64,000 bases of DNA, taken from the NCBI RefSeq assembly GCF_024055715.1, contig NZ_JAMXMV010000011.1, positions 1-64,000 of the forward strand, given 5' to 3'. The stretch is from Actinoallomurus soli (GTDB taxonomy: Bacteria > Actinomycetota > Actinomycetes > Streptosporangiales > Streptosporangiaceae). Made by a program: the position numbers and the translations under genes. This document shows, in pieces, positions 26,298 through 33,953 of this stretch; within the stretch, counting starts at the first letter, position 1, and every line of letters begins with the position of its first letter. The notes under the pieces are model-generated. The model was not told the origin of the DNA. It saw only the letters and a list, made by a program, of their open reading frames with translations, and did no database searches.

Positions 26298-27152
26298 ATG
26301 CGCGAAAGAGCACGTCTCATCGTCGCCGCCCTGAGCGCGGCACTCGTCGCCTGCCTCGGCCTGGCCGTCCCGGCCGGCGCGGCGACTCTGCCCGACCCCG
26401 TCTCCTGCAGCGGCTGCTGGAAGCCCGCCCTGAACACCAGCTGGCAGTGGCAGCTGTCCTCCGTCCCGTCCGCGCCGTACCTGGACGTCGCCATGTACGA
26501 CATCGACGGGTTCGACGCCACCGCCGCCGACGTGTCGAACCTCCACTCGACCAAGTCCGGCCGGAAGGTCGTCTGCTACATCAGCGCCGGCACGTACGAG
26601 AACTGGCGCAGCGACGCCGGCGACTTCCCGAGCAGCGTGCTCGGCAACAACGTCGACGGCTGGGCCGGTGAGCGCTGGCTGGACGTCCGGCAGTACACCG
26701 GGAAGCTCGGCACGATCCTGGGCAAGCGCATGGACATGTGCAGGGCGAAGGGCTTCGACGCGATCGAGTTCGACAACGTCGACGGGTACGACAACGACCC
26801 CGGCTTTCCGATGACCGCGAACGACCAGCTGAGCTTCAACACCTGGCTGGCGAACGAGGCGCACAAGCGCGGGCTGTCGGCCGGCCTGAAGAACGACATC
26901 CCCCAGCTCAAGACGCTCCAGCCGTACTTCGACTGGGCGCTGAACGAGGAGTGCTGGGCGAACAACGAGTGCACGACCGCGCAGACCGGCTACGGCTATG
27001 ACAAGTACGTGGCCGCCGGCAAGGCCGTGTTCAACGTGGAGTACTCCCTGGCCACGTCGAAGTTCTGCGCCAAGGCCAACGCGCAGAACTTCAACTCACT
27101 GAAGAAGGACCTCGACCTCACCGCCTACCGCGTCCCCTGCCGGGGCGTCTGA
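26298..27152 (+). CDS. Secreted GH114 endo-alpha-1,4-polygalactosaminidase
   Basis: 284 aa. A Sec signal peptide (residues 1-29, MRERARLIVAALSAALVACL, cleavage near AGAA) precedes a GH114 TIM-like domain: WQWQLSS, VAMYDIDGFD, KVVCYISAGTYENWR, GFDAIEFDNVDGYDN and GLKNDIPQLK. The acidic residues in DIDG and EFDNVD are the likely catalytic ones. The family degrades galactosaminogalactan-type or other amino-sugar exopolysaccharides. The ATG at 26298 is preceded by GAGG. A hairpin terminator follows. Confidence 0.92.
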   Translation: MRERARLIVAALSAALVACLGLAVPAGAATLPDPVSCSGCWKPALNTSWQWQLSSVPSAPYLDVAMYDIDGFDATAADVSNLHSTKSGRKVVCYISAGTYENWRSDAGDFPSSVLGNNVDGWAGERWLDVRQYTGKLGTILGKRMDMCRAKGFDAIEFDNVDGYDNDPGFPMTANDQLSFNTWLANEAHKRGLSAGLKNDIPQLKTLQPYFDWALNEECWANNECTTAQTGYGYDKYVAAGKAVFNVEYSLATSKFCAKANAQNFNSLKKDLDLTAYRVPCRGV

Positions 27153-27177
27153 CCCACCCTGTTCATCCGGCTGTACC

Positions 27178-27216
27178 GGCCGGCGGCGGTCACGAGGTGC
27201 GGGGCCGCCGCCGGCC
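27178..27216 (+). terminator. Hairpin terminator after GH114 gene
   Basis: Perfect 12-bp stem GGCCGGCGGCGG / CCGCCGCCGGCC with a 15-nt loop, 25 bp after the GH114 stop and 28 bp before the GH4 start. It lacks a T tract, as is common in high-GC genomes. Confidence 0.6.
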
Positions 27217-27244
27217 ACCCCCGTAAGTGGAAGGTTCACCCTGT

Positions 27245-28576
27245 ATGTCCCCGTCCATCCGTATCGCTTTCATCGGCGCCGGTTCCGTCGAGTTCACCCA
27301 GCAGCTCCTGCGCGACATCCTGTCCTTCCCCGAGCTCGCGGACGTACGGCTCGCGCTGCACGACATCGACCCCGAGCGGCTGTCGGTCGCCGAGGCGCTC
27401 GCCCGGCGCACCGCGGAGCGGTTCGGCGCCAAGCCGGAGATCGTCGCGGAGCTCGACCGCAGGGCGGCCCTGGACGGCAGCGACGTCGTGGTGAACATGG
27501 TCGCGGTCGGCGGTCACCGCGCCACGACGATCGACTTCGAGGTCCCGGAACGCTTCGGGCTCCGGCAGACGATCGGCGACACGCTGGGCATCGGCGGCAT
27601 CTTCCGCGCCCTGCGGACGTTCCCGCTGCTGGAGGGCCTCGCCGCCGACATGGCCGCCGTGTGCCCCGACGCCTGGCTGCTGAACTACACCAACCCGATG
27701 GCCATGAACCTGCAGTACCTGGCCACGGTGGCGCCGCGGCTCAAGGCCGCCGGTCTCTGCCACTCCGTCTACTGGACCGTCCGCGGGCTGTCCGACATCG
27801 TCGGCGTGCCGCACGAGGAGGTCGACTTCCTCTCGGCCGGGGTCAACCACCAGGCGTGGATCCTGCGCTGGCGGCACCAGGGCCGCGACCTGTACCCGGC
27901 GCTGGACGCGGCGATCGAGCGCGACCCGGAGCTGCGCCGCCGGGTGCGCGTGGACATGTACCGGCGGCTCGGCTACTACCCGACCGAGACCAGCGAGCAC
28001 TCCTCCGAGTACGTCCCCTTCTACCTGCGGCATCCCGCCGAGATCGAGCGGCTGCGCATCCCGGTCGGCGACTACCTCGGGATCAGCGCGGGCAACGTCG
28101 CCGAGTACGAGTCGATCCGGGAGAGCCTGGCGGCCGGGCTGGACCCGGAGCCCCGCGAGGAGGAGGACGCGACCGAGTACGCCCCGCAGGTGATCCACAG
28201 CCTCGTCACCGGCGCCCTGCGCTCGATCCAGGTCACCACCGCCAACACCGGCCTGATCACCAACCTGCCGGCGGGCGCGGGCGTGGAGGTCCCGGCGACC
28301 GTCGACCGGCTCGGCGTCCACCCGCACGCGGTGGGGGCGCTGCCGCCGCAGCTGGCCGCGCTGAACCGGAGCTTCCTCAACGTCGTCGAGCTGGTCGTCG
28401 CCGCCGCCGTCGAGGGCGACCCGCGGCACATCCGGCACGCCGCGATGTCCGACCCGGCCACCGCGGCCGCGCTGACCGTCGACCAGATCTGGGAGCTGTG
28501 CGACGCCATGGTGGCCGCGCACGGCGACGCCCTGCCCCCGGCCCTGCGAGGACGGCTCACCCCCGGCTCTCGGTGA
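27245..28576 (+). CDS. GH4 family glycosidase (alpha-galactosidase/glucuronidase-like)
   Basis: 443-aa NAD+- and metal-dependent GH4 enzyme. The Rossmann motif is IAFIGAGSVEFTQ; NYTNPMAMN carries the substrate-binding Asn; LCHSVYWTV holds the metal-binding Cys-His pair whose CHS form is typical of alpha-galactosidases; SAGVNHQAWIL contains the second His. The ATG at 27245 has GGAAGG 10 nt upstream. It is followed by a DeoR regulator and a convergent sugar ABC operon, so it probably cleaves the imported galactoside or related sugar in the cytoplasm. Confidence 0.9.
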   Translation: MSPSIRIAFIGAGSVEFTQQLLRDILSFPELADVRLALHDIDPERLSVAEALARRTAERFGAKPEIVAELDRRAALDGSDVVVNMVAVGGHRATTIDFEVPERFGLRQTIGDTLGIGGIFRALRTFPLLEGLAADMAAVCPDAWLLNYTNPMAMNLQYLATVAPRLKAAGLCHSVYWTVRGLSDIVGVPHEEVDFLSAGVNHQAWILRWRHQGRDLYPALDAAIERDPELRRRVRVDMYRRLGYYPTETSEHSSEYVPFYLRHPAEIERLRIPVGDYLGISAGNVAEYESIRESLAAGLDPEPREEEDATEYAPQVIHSLVTGALRSIQVTTANTGLITNLPAGAGVEVPATVDRLGVHPHAVGALPPQLAALNRSFLNVVELVVAAAVEGDPRHIRHAAMSDPATAAALTVDQIWELCDAMVAAHGDALPPALRGRLTPGSR

Positions 28577-28651
28577 CGGCTGCACGGAGGCGGGGCCAAG
28601 CGAGCAACACTGTGAGCGATCACCCCCGGAATTAATCGTTCCCGCGCGGCC

Positions 28652-28672
28652 GTGATCGTTTTATAGTGATCG
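28652..28672 (+). promoter_or_regulatory. Leaderless promoter and GTGATCG direct repeats before deoR
   Basis: GTGATCG occurs at 28652-28658 and 28666-28672, with TATAGT (28662-28667) between them as a -10 box 6 bases before the deoR ATG. This suggests a leaderless transcript and possible autoregulation by the DeoR protein. Confidence 0.5.
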
Positions 28673-28673
28673 A

Positions 28674-29438
28674 ATGCGTCAAGAGGAGCGTCTCGGTCTG
28701 ATCCTCGACCGGCTGGCCCGCGACGGCTCCGTCTCCGTGGCCGACCTCACCGGGGAGCTGGGCGCCTCCCCCGCCTCCGTCCGCCGCGACCTGCGCGTTC
28801 TCGAAGAACAGCAACTGCTCAAGCGCACCCACGGCGGCGCGGTCTCGGCCGAGGTCCTGTACGAACTGCCGATCCGCTACCGCTCGGGCCGCCACCACGA
28901 GGAGAAGCTGCGCATCGCGCAGGCCGCGGCGCGGCTGGTGACCGACGCGGTGCACTCGGTCGGCCTGGGCGGCGGCACGACGACGACGGAGCTGGCGCGG
29001 ATCCTCGGCGCGTCGGCCCGTCCGCTCAAGGTCATCACGAACGCGCTGAACATCGCCGGGGAGCTGTCCGTACGTCCCGCGGTCGACCTCGTGGTGACCG
29101 GCGGCAGCGTGCGCTCGGCGTCGTACGAGCTGGTCGGCCCGCTCGCCGAGCAGGCCCTGGCCGGGATCAACCTGGACATCGCCTTCATCGGCGTCGACGG
29201 TATCGAGGCGAGCCGGGGCATCAGCACCCACGACGACGTCGAGGCGCAGACCGACCGCAGCTTCCTGCGCACCGCGGATCAGGTCGTCGTGCTGACCGAC
29301 GGCTCGAAGGTCGGCAAGCGCGCCTTCTCCCGCATCGCTGGCATCGACGAGATCACCATGCTGGTCACCGACTCGGGCGCCGACGCGGCCGAGCTGGACC
29401 GGCTCCGCGCGGCGGGCGTCGAGGTCACCATCGTCTAG
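28674..29438 (+). CDS. DeoR-family sugar regulator
   Basis: 254 aa. Helix-turn-helix SVSVADLTGELGASPASVRR with the DeoR signature continuing DLRVLEEQQLLKRTHGG. The C-terminal DeoRC phosphosugar-sensor domain has GLGGGTTTTELARIL and DIAFIGVDGIEASRGIST. It probably responds to a phosphorylated sugar derived from the adjacent ABC/GH4 system. It has no Shine-Dalgarno motif but a -10 hexamer 6 bases upstream. Confidence 0.93.
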   Translation: MRQEERLGLILDRLARDGSVSVADLTGELGASPASVRRDLRVLEEQQLLKRTHGGAVSAEVLYELPIRYRSGRHHEEKLRIAQAAARLVTDAVHSVGLGGGTTTTELARILGASARPLKVITNALNIAGELSVRPAVDLVVTGGSVRSASYELVGPLAEQALAGINLDIAFIGVDGIEASRGISTHDDVEAQTDRSFLRTADQVVVLTDGSKVGKRAFSRIAGIDEITMLVTDSGADAAELDRLRAAGVEVTIV

Positions 29439-29446
29439 TACCGAAC

Positions 29447-29484
29447 GCCGTGGCCCCGGCCGGCGTTCCGGCCGGGGCCACGGC
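29447..29484. terminator. Bidirectional terminator between deoR and ABC operon
   Basis: Perfect 16-bp stem GCCGTGGCCCCGGCCG / CGGCCGGGGCCACGGC with a 6-nt loop, placed exactly between the two convergent stop codons (8 bp from each). Confidence 0.85.
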
Positions 29485-29492
29485 GCACCGGG

Positions 29493-30374
29493 TCACTTGA
29501 GCCCGGACGAGGCGATGGAGCGGACGAAGAAGCGCTGCGCGAGGACGAACAGGACGAGCACCGGGATCTGGCTGGTGACGGTGCCGGCCATCAGCACGGG
29601 CCAGTTCGTGAAATGCTGTCCCTGGAAGTTCTGCAGGCCGAGCTGGATCGTCATGTTCCCGGGGCTCTGCACGGCGATGAGCGGCCACAGGAAGTCGTTC
29701 CAGACGTTGAGGAACGTCAGCACCGAGAGGGTGGCGAGCGTCGGGCCCATGAGCGGGAGCAGGACGCTCGCGAGCGTCCGCAGCCGTCCGGCGCCGTCGA
29801 TGCGGGCGGCCTCCTCCAGTTCCTTCGGCACGGTGGTGAAGAACTGCCGCATCAGGAAGACCCCGAAGGGCGTGGCGAGGTTCGGCGCGATCAGCGCCCC
29901 GAGCGTGTCGGTCAGGTGCAGGTGCTGCATCACGATGAGGGTGGGCAGCATGACGATCTGGAACGGCACCATCAGCGTGGCCAGGACCACGACGAACAGC
30001 ACCCGGTTGCCGAGGAACGGGATCCGGGCGAAGGCGTAGCCGGCCAGCGAGCACAGCACCAGGTTGCCGACGACGCAGGCGACCGACACGATCGCGCTGT
30101 TCAGCAGCCAGTGCCCGAACGGCCCCTGGCTCCAGGCGTCGGTGTAGTTCTGCCAGTGGATCCCGTGCGGCAGCCCCGGCGGGAACCGCCGCGTCTCCGC
30201 CTCGGTGGAGATCGACAGCAGCACCATCCAGATGAGCGGGGCGAGCATCACCGCCGACAGCGGGATGAGGACCAGGTGCAGGGGGCTGGGCCGGCGGGAC
30301 CGCCGGTGCGGCGGGCGCTCCCGCTCCGCCGTACGGGCGCGTCCCATCGATCGCGTGAGCGCCGTGTCGGCCAT
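29493..30374 (-). CDS. Sugar ABC transporter permease, MalG type
   Basis: 293-aa CUT1 permease with a basic cytoplasmic N-terminus (residues 1-30), six membrane helices and the EAA loop LEEAARIDGAGRLRTLASVL. It starts 1 bp after the MalF-type permease stop codon. Part of the galactoside-type importer near the GH4 gene; it lacks its own ATPase gene. Confidence 0.93.
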   Translation of the reverse strand: MADTALTRSMGRARTAERERPPHRRSRRPSPLHLVLIPLSAVMLAPLIWMVLLSISTEAETRRFPPGLPHGIHWQNYTDAWSQGPFGHWLLNSAIVSVACVVGNLVLCSLAGYAFARIPFLGNRVLFVVVLATLMVPFQIVMLPTLIVMQHLHLTDTLGALIAPNLATPFGVFLMRQFFTTVPKELEEAARIDGAGRLRTLASVLLPLMGPTLATLSVLTFLNVWNDFLWPLIAVQSPGNMTIQLGLQNFQGQHFTNWPVLMAGTVTSQIPVLVLFVLAQRFFVRSIASSGLK

Positions 30375-30375
30375 G

Positions 30376-31326
30376 TCAGTTCACCTCGTAGTGGGAGGCC
30401 CGGCGGCTCAGCCAGAGCTGGACCATGGTCACGGCCAGGATCACCACGAACAGCGCGCTGCCGATCGCGGCGGCGTAGCCGCCGTCGAAGTTCACGAACG
30501 CCTGCTGGTAGAGGTAGTAGACCAGGACCGTGCTGGCGTGCAGGGGACCGCCCTTCGTGGTCACGTAGACCTCGTCGAACAGCTGGAGCGCGTTGATCGT
30601 CAGCCAGACGAGGAGGAAGGACGAGGCCGGCGCGAGCAGCGGCAGCTCGACCTTCCAGAACGCCTTCACCCGGCCGCAGCCGTCCAGGGCCGCGGCCTCC
30701 ATGAGCTCGCGCGGGACGTTCTGCAGGGCCGACAGGTAGATGATCACGGCGAAGCCGAGCCAGCCCCAGACGGTCATCATCACGACCGCGGGCAGCGCCT
30801 CGCCCGTGCTCTGGAAGAACCCCTGCTGCGGGAGGCCGACCTTGCCCAGCGCGGCGTTCACCAGGCCGAACTGCGGGTTGAGGAGCCAGCTGAAGATCAC
30901 GCCGGTGGCGACCGTCGAGGTCACCAGCGGGACGTAGACCGCCATCCGGTAGAACAGCATGCCGCGCACCCTCTGGTTGAGCAGCACGGCGATCGGGATG
31001 GCCAGCAGCATCGTGATCGGCACGAACAGCACGCAGTAGACCAGGGTCTGCCGGGCCGCCTGCCAGAAGACCGGGTCGTGCACCATCTTCTGATAGTTGG
31101 AGGCGCCGGTCCACGTGCCCGGTGACGTGAGGTCGGTCTGCTGGAAGGACAGCAGCAGCGACCAGACGACCGGGACCAGGCCGAACAGTCCGATGAGGAG
31201 CACGGCCGGGGACACGAAGGCCCAGCCGGCGACGTGGTCGGCCCGGCGCATCCGGGGGCCGGGCCGGTGGGTCCGGTGGCCGCGCCGGCGTTCGGACGCG
31301 GCCCGGTCGGCCGCCACGACCGCCAT
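30376..31326 (-). CDS. Sugar ABC transporter permease, MalF type
   Basis: 316-aa CUT1 permease. A basic N-terminal tail (RRGHRTHRPGPRMRR) precedes six membrane helices; the EAA loop is LMEAAALDGCGRVKAFWKVE. Its ATG overlaps the stop of the binding-protein gene by one base (TAATG), so translation is coupled. Confidence 0.93.
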   Translation of the reverse strand: MAVVAADRAASERRRGHRTHRPGPRMRRADHVAGWAFVSPAVLLIGLFGLVPVVWSLLLSFQQTDLTSPGTWTGASNYQKMVHDPVFWQAARQTLVYCVLFVPITMLLAIPIAVLLNQRVRGMLFYRMAVYVPLVTSTVATGVIFSWLLNPQFGLVNAALGKVGLPQQGFFQSTGEALPAVVMMTVWGWLGFAVIIYLSALQNVPRELMEAAALDGCGRVKAFWKVELPLLAPASSFLLVWLTINALQLFDEVYVTTKGGPLHASTVLVYYLYQQAFVNFDGGYAAAIGSALFVVILAVTMVQLWLSRRASHYEVN

Positions 31327-32630
31327 TACGCGCCCGCCATGACGCTGTTGACCTCGTCACGCGCCTGGTCCAGGGCGGCCTGGGGCTGTGCCTTGCCGAG
31401 CAGCACCGCCTGCACCGCCAGGCCGAGGGCCTGGGAGATCTTGGAGTACTCCGGGATGTTCGGCCGCGACTTCGTGGCGTTCTTCGCCAGGTTGTCGACG
31501 AAGACCTTGTCGCCGGGGTACTTCTTCAGGAACTGCTGGTAGCCCGGGAGCTGGGTCTCCGACTGGCGCAGCGGCAGGTCGCCGGTGGCGGTGGCGAAGC
31601 GCAGGTGGACCTCCGGGGAGGTCAGCCACTGCAGGAAGGCCCAGGCGGTCGCGCGGTCGGACTTGTTGAACAGCATGTAGACGTCCGGGCCCGCGATCGT
31701 CGCGTGGGTGACCTTGCCGGGCAGGATCTGGACGCCGTACGGCACGTCCTTGGTGATGGAGGACAGGTCCCAGGGCCCCGTCCACATCATCCCGATCTTC
31801 CCTGAGTTGAAGAGGTTGAGGTACTGCTGGTCGCCGCCGTCGAGGTAGACCGAGTGGTCGGTCACGGACATGTCGTGCAGGAGCTGCATGGCGGCCAGGC
31901 CGGCCGGCGAGTCGAACGCGGCCTTCTTGCCGTCCGGGGTGAGCAGGTCGCCGCCCGCCTGCCACAGCAGCGCGAGGAACCGCCAGACGGTGTCCTCGGT
32001 GCCGTCGTTCACGTAGGCCCAGCCGTACCGCTTCTTACCGGCGTCGGTCAGCCGGCGCGCGGCGTTCTGGAAGTCGGTCCAGGTCCAGGACGGCGTCGGG
32101 TACGACAGCCCGGCCGCGTCGAACATCTTCTTGTTGTAGACCAGCGCCAGGTTGTCCACCAGCGCCGGAACGCCGTAGATCTTGCCGTCCGGCGTGGTGG
32201 CCGCCTGCCGGGCGGCCGGGAAGAAGTCGTCCCACTTGAACTCGGGCGCGCCCTTCACCAGCGACGTGAGGTCCTGGGTCTGGGGCCGCTTGGCCAGTGT
32301 CGTGATCGACGAGCCGAACTCGTAGGCCACGCCCGGCGTCTTGCCGGACACGAACGCGCCGAGCGTCTTCTTCAGTGCGTCGTCGTTGCTGCCGGCGAAG
32401 GTGACGTTCACCTTCTGGCCGGGGTGGGCCTGGTTCCACTCCTGGCCGAGCGCGGCGATCTCCTTCGCCTCCTGCCCCGTGTAGCCGTGCCAGAAGATCG
32501 TCGCGCCGTGTGAGGATCCGGATCCTCCTCCGGAGCAGGCCGCCACGGCCCCGAGAGCGAGCGTGGTGGCCATGGCCATGAGTCGCGTACCGGCCGTCCG
32601 GCCGAGCAGACGTGATCTTGCGCGCGTCAT
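31326..32630 (-). CDS. Extracellular sugar-binding lipoprotein
   Basis: 434 aa. A lipoprotein signal with twin-arginine-like basic start (MTRARSRLLGRTAG) ends in lipobox AVAAC (Cys32), followed by a Ser/Gly linker and a family 1 binding-protein fold (FWHGYTGQEAKEIAALGQEW, GMMWTGPWDLSSI, AWAFLQWLTSPE). It is the first gene of the second sugar ABC operon. DeoR-type box sequences lie 40-100 bp upstream. Confidence 0.93.
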   Translation of the reverse strand: MTRARSRLLGRTAGTRLMAMATTLALGAVAACSGGGSGSSHGATIFWHGYTGQEAKEIAALGQEWNQAHPGQKVNVTFAGSNDDALKKTLGAFVSGKTPGVAYEFGSSITTLAKRPQTQDLTSLVKGAPEFKWDDFFPAARQAATTPDGKIYGVPALVDNLALVYNKKMFDAAGLSYPTPSWTWTDFQNAARRLTDAGKKRYGWAYVNDGTEDTVWRFLALLWQAGGDLLTPDGKKAAFDSPAGLAAMQLLHDMSVTDHSVYLDGGDQQYLNLFNSGKIGMMWTGPWDLSSITKDVPYGVQILPGKVTHATIAGPDVYMLFNKSDRATAWAFLQWLTSPEVHLRFATATGDLPLRQSETQLPGYQQFLKKYPGDKVFVDNLAKNATKSRPNIPEYSKISQALGLAVQAVLLGKAQPQAALDQARDEVNSVMAGA

Positions 32631-32670
32631 AGATAACTCCCTGGTTGGGCCGCCCGCGCGTGCGCTTCAG

Positions 32671-32727
32671 TCAGAATCGATGCTCGTTTGCGAGCAGTGC
32701 ATGGGACTTTAGATCAGAATCAATCAC
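32671..32727 (-). promoter_or_regulatory. Candidate DeoR boxes upstream of sugar ABC operon
   Basis: On the minus strand GATTCTGA occurs twice (plus-strand TCAGAATC at about 32671 and 32713) about 42 bp apart; the second forms GTGATTGATTCTGA, similar to the GTGATCG repeats before deoR. Between them is a GCTCG-TTTG-CGAGC hairpin (32683-32696). Together they link this operon to the DeoR gene. Confidence 0.45.
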
Positions 32728-32730
32728 GTC

Positions 32731-33025
32731 TTCAAGGCGTTCTGCGAATAACACGGTCACATTGCCGCAACCGAACAGCCGCCGATCATCGACGGTCACA
32801 CCCGCCGGGATCGCCGCGGACGCGGCCCCTTCCAGTGCGGCGAGGGACGCGCGTCCGAGCGCCGGCAGCATGCAGGACGACCGGTTTCCACCGATAACGA
32901 TCCCGTGTTAGCGTTGAGGAATCGCTGATATGGTTAAGGCGTTAGCACCGGAAACGGCGCATCCGGCGACCGGGGAGACCCGGTCGGCGCACTGCGCCGG
33001 ATCGCCGTCGCTCCCGGAGGTTCCC
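32731..33025. other. Intergenic region upstream of NmrA-like gene
   Basis: 295 bp between divergent genes. An open frame reading MLPALGRASLAALEGAASAA crosses it on the minus strand but lacks a ribosome-binding site and recognisable domains; I do not call it a gene. The plus-strand frame from 32930 is in phase with the NmrA-like gene but is not family-like. Confidence 0.35.
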
Positions 33026-33904
33026 GTGATCGTCATTACCGCTCCCACCGGCGAGATCTGCCGTCAGGTCCTCGACACGCTGCTCGACGGCGGCCGGCCC
33101 GTCCGGGTGATCGCCCGCGATCCCGGCCGGCTCGCCCCGCGCACCCGCGACCGCGCCGAGGTCGTCCAGGGCTCCCACAGCGACCCCGAGGTCCTCGCCG
33201 AAGCGTTCAAGGGCGCCGACAGCGTCCTGTGGCTCGTCCCCCCGAACTCGCGCGCCGAGGACATCCAGGAGCACTACCTCGGTTTCACCCGCCCGGCCTG
33301 TGACGCCATCACGGCTCAGGGCGTCGAGCGCGTCGTGGGAGTCACCAGCCTGGGCCGCGGCTACGGCGGGCACGCCGGGCTCCTGTCGCCCGCGTTCGCG
33401 ATGGACGACATGATCGAGAGCACCGGGGTCGGCTACCGCGCCCTGGCCATGCCGTTCTTCATGGAGAACCTCCTCCACCAGGTCGAAGCGATCAGGACGC
33501 AGGGGATGTTCTCCATGCCGAACCGGGCGGACCGCCCGCTGGCGACCGTCGCCACCCGCGACATCGCCGCGACCGCCGCCCGCCTCCTGTCCGACGACTC
33601 CTGGTCCGGGCAGGAGACCGTCCCGGTGATCGGCCCCGATTCGCTGTCCCCCGACGCCATGGCCGAGGTCCTGACCGAGGTCCTGGAACGCCCGGTCCGC
33701 TTCCAGCAGGCCGACCCCGAGGCGTACAAGGCGATGATGACGCGGTACGGGATGAGCGACGCCTGGGCGCAGGGCCTGGTCGACATGGCCATCGCCCAGA
33801 GCGACGGCATCTACGACGCCGAACAGCGGGCCGTGACCTCACCCGCCCCGACCGGCTTCCATCAGTGGTGCGAGGAGGTGCTCAAGCCCGCCGTCCTGGC
33901 CTGA
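33026..33904 (+). CDS. NmrA-like NAD(P)-binding protein
   Basis: 292-aa atypical short-chain dehydrogenase of the NmrA/QorB type. The N-terminal nucleotide-binding strand is VIVITAPTGEICRQVLDTLL; SVLWLVPPNS and RVVGVTSLGRGYG follow; no YxxxK catalytic pair is evident, so it may be a redox sensor rather than an enzyme. The GTG at 33026 was chosen because CGGAGG lies 5 nt upstream and because homology begins there. Confidence 0.88.
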   Translation: MIVITAPTGEICRQVLDTLLDGGRPVRVIARDPGRLAPRTRDRAEVVQGSHSDPEVLAEAFKGADSVLWLVPPNSRAEDIQEHYLGFTRPACDAITAQGVERVVGVTSLGRGYGGHAGLLSPAFAMDDMIESTGVGYRALAMPFFMENLLHQVEAIRTQGMFSMPNRADRPLATVATRDIAATAARLLSDDSWSGQETVPVIGPDSLSPDAMAEVLTEVLERPVRFQQADPEAYKAMMTRYGMSDAWAQGLVDMAIAQSDGIYDAEQRAVTSPAPTGFHQWCEEVLKPAVLA

Positions 33905-33906
33905 CG

Positions 33907-33950
33907 GGCCGCCGGCCGCCCCGGCCGCCGGCCGCCCCGGCCGCCGGCCT
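33907..33950. terminator. GC-repeat hairpin between convergent nmrA-like and cobN
   Basis: GGCCGCCGGCCGCCCC-type units repeat about three times and are largely self-complementary, forming strong GC hairpins in the 49-bp gap between two convergent stop codons. A bidirectional terminator is inferred. Confidence 0.5.
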
Positions 33951-33953
33951 CGC

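Noticed and set aside
32671-32871. 66-codon minus-strand ORF upstream of the sugar ABC operon
   Set aside because: No ribosome-binding site or domain, and it overlaps the inferred regulatory boxes.
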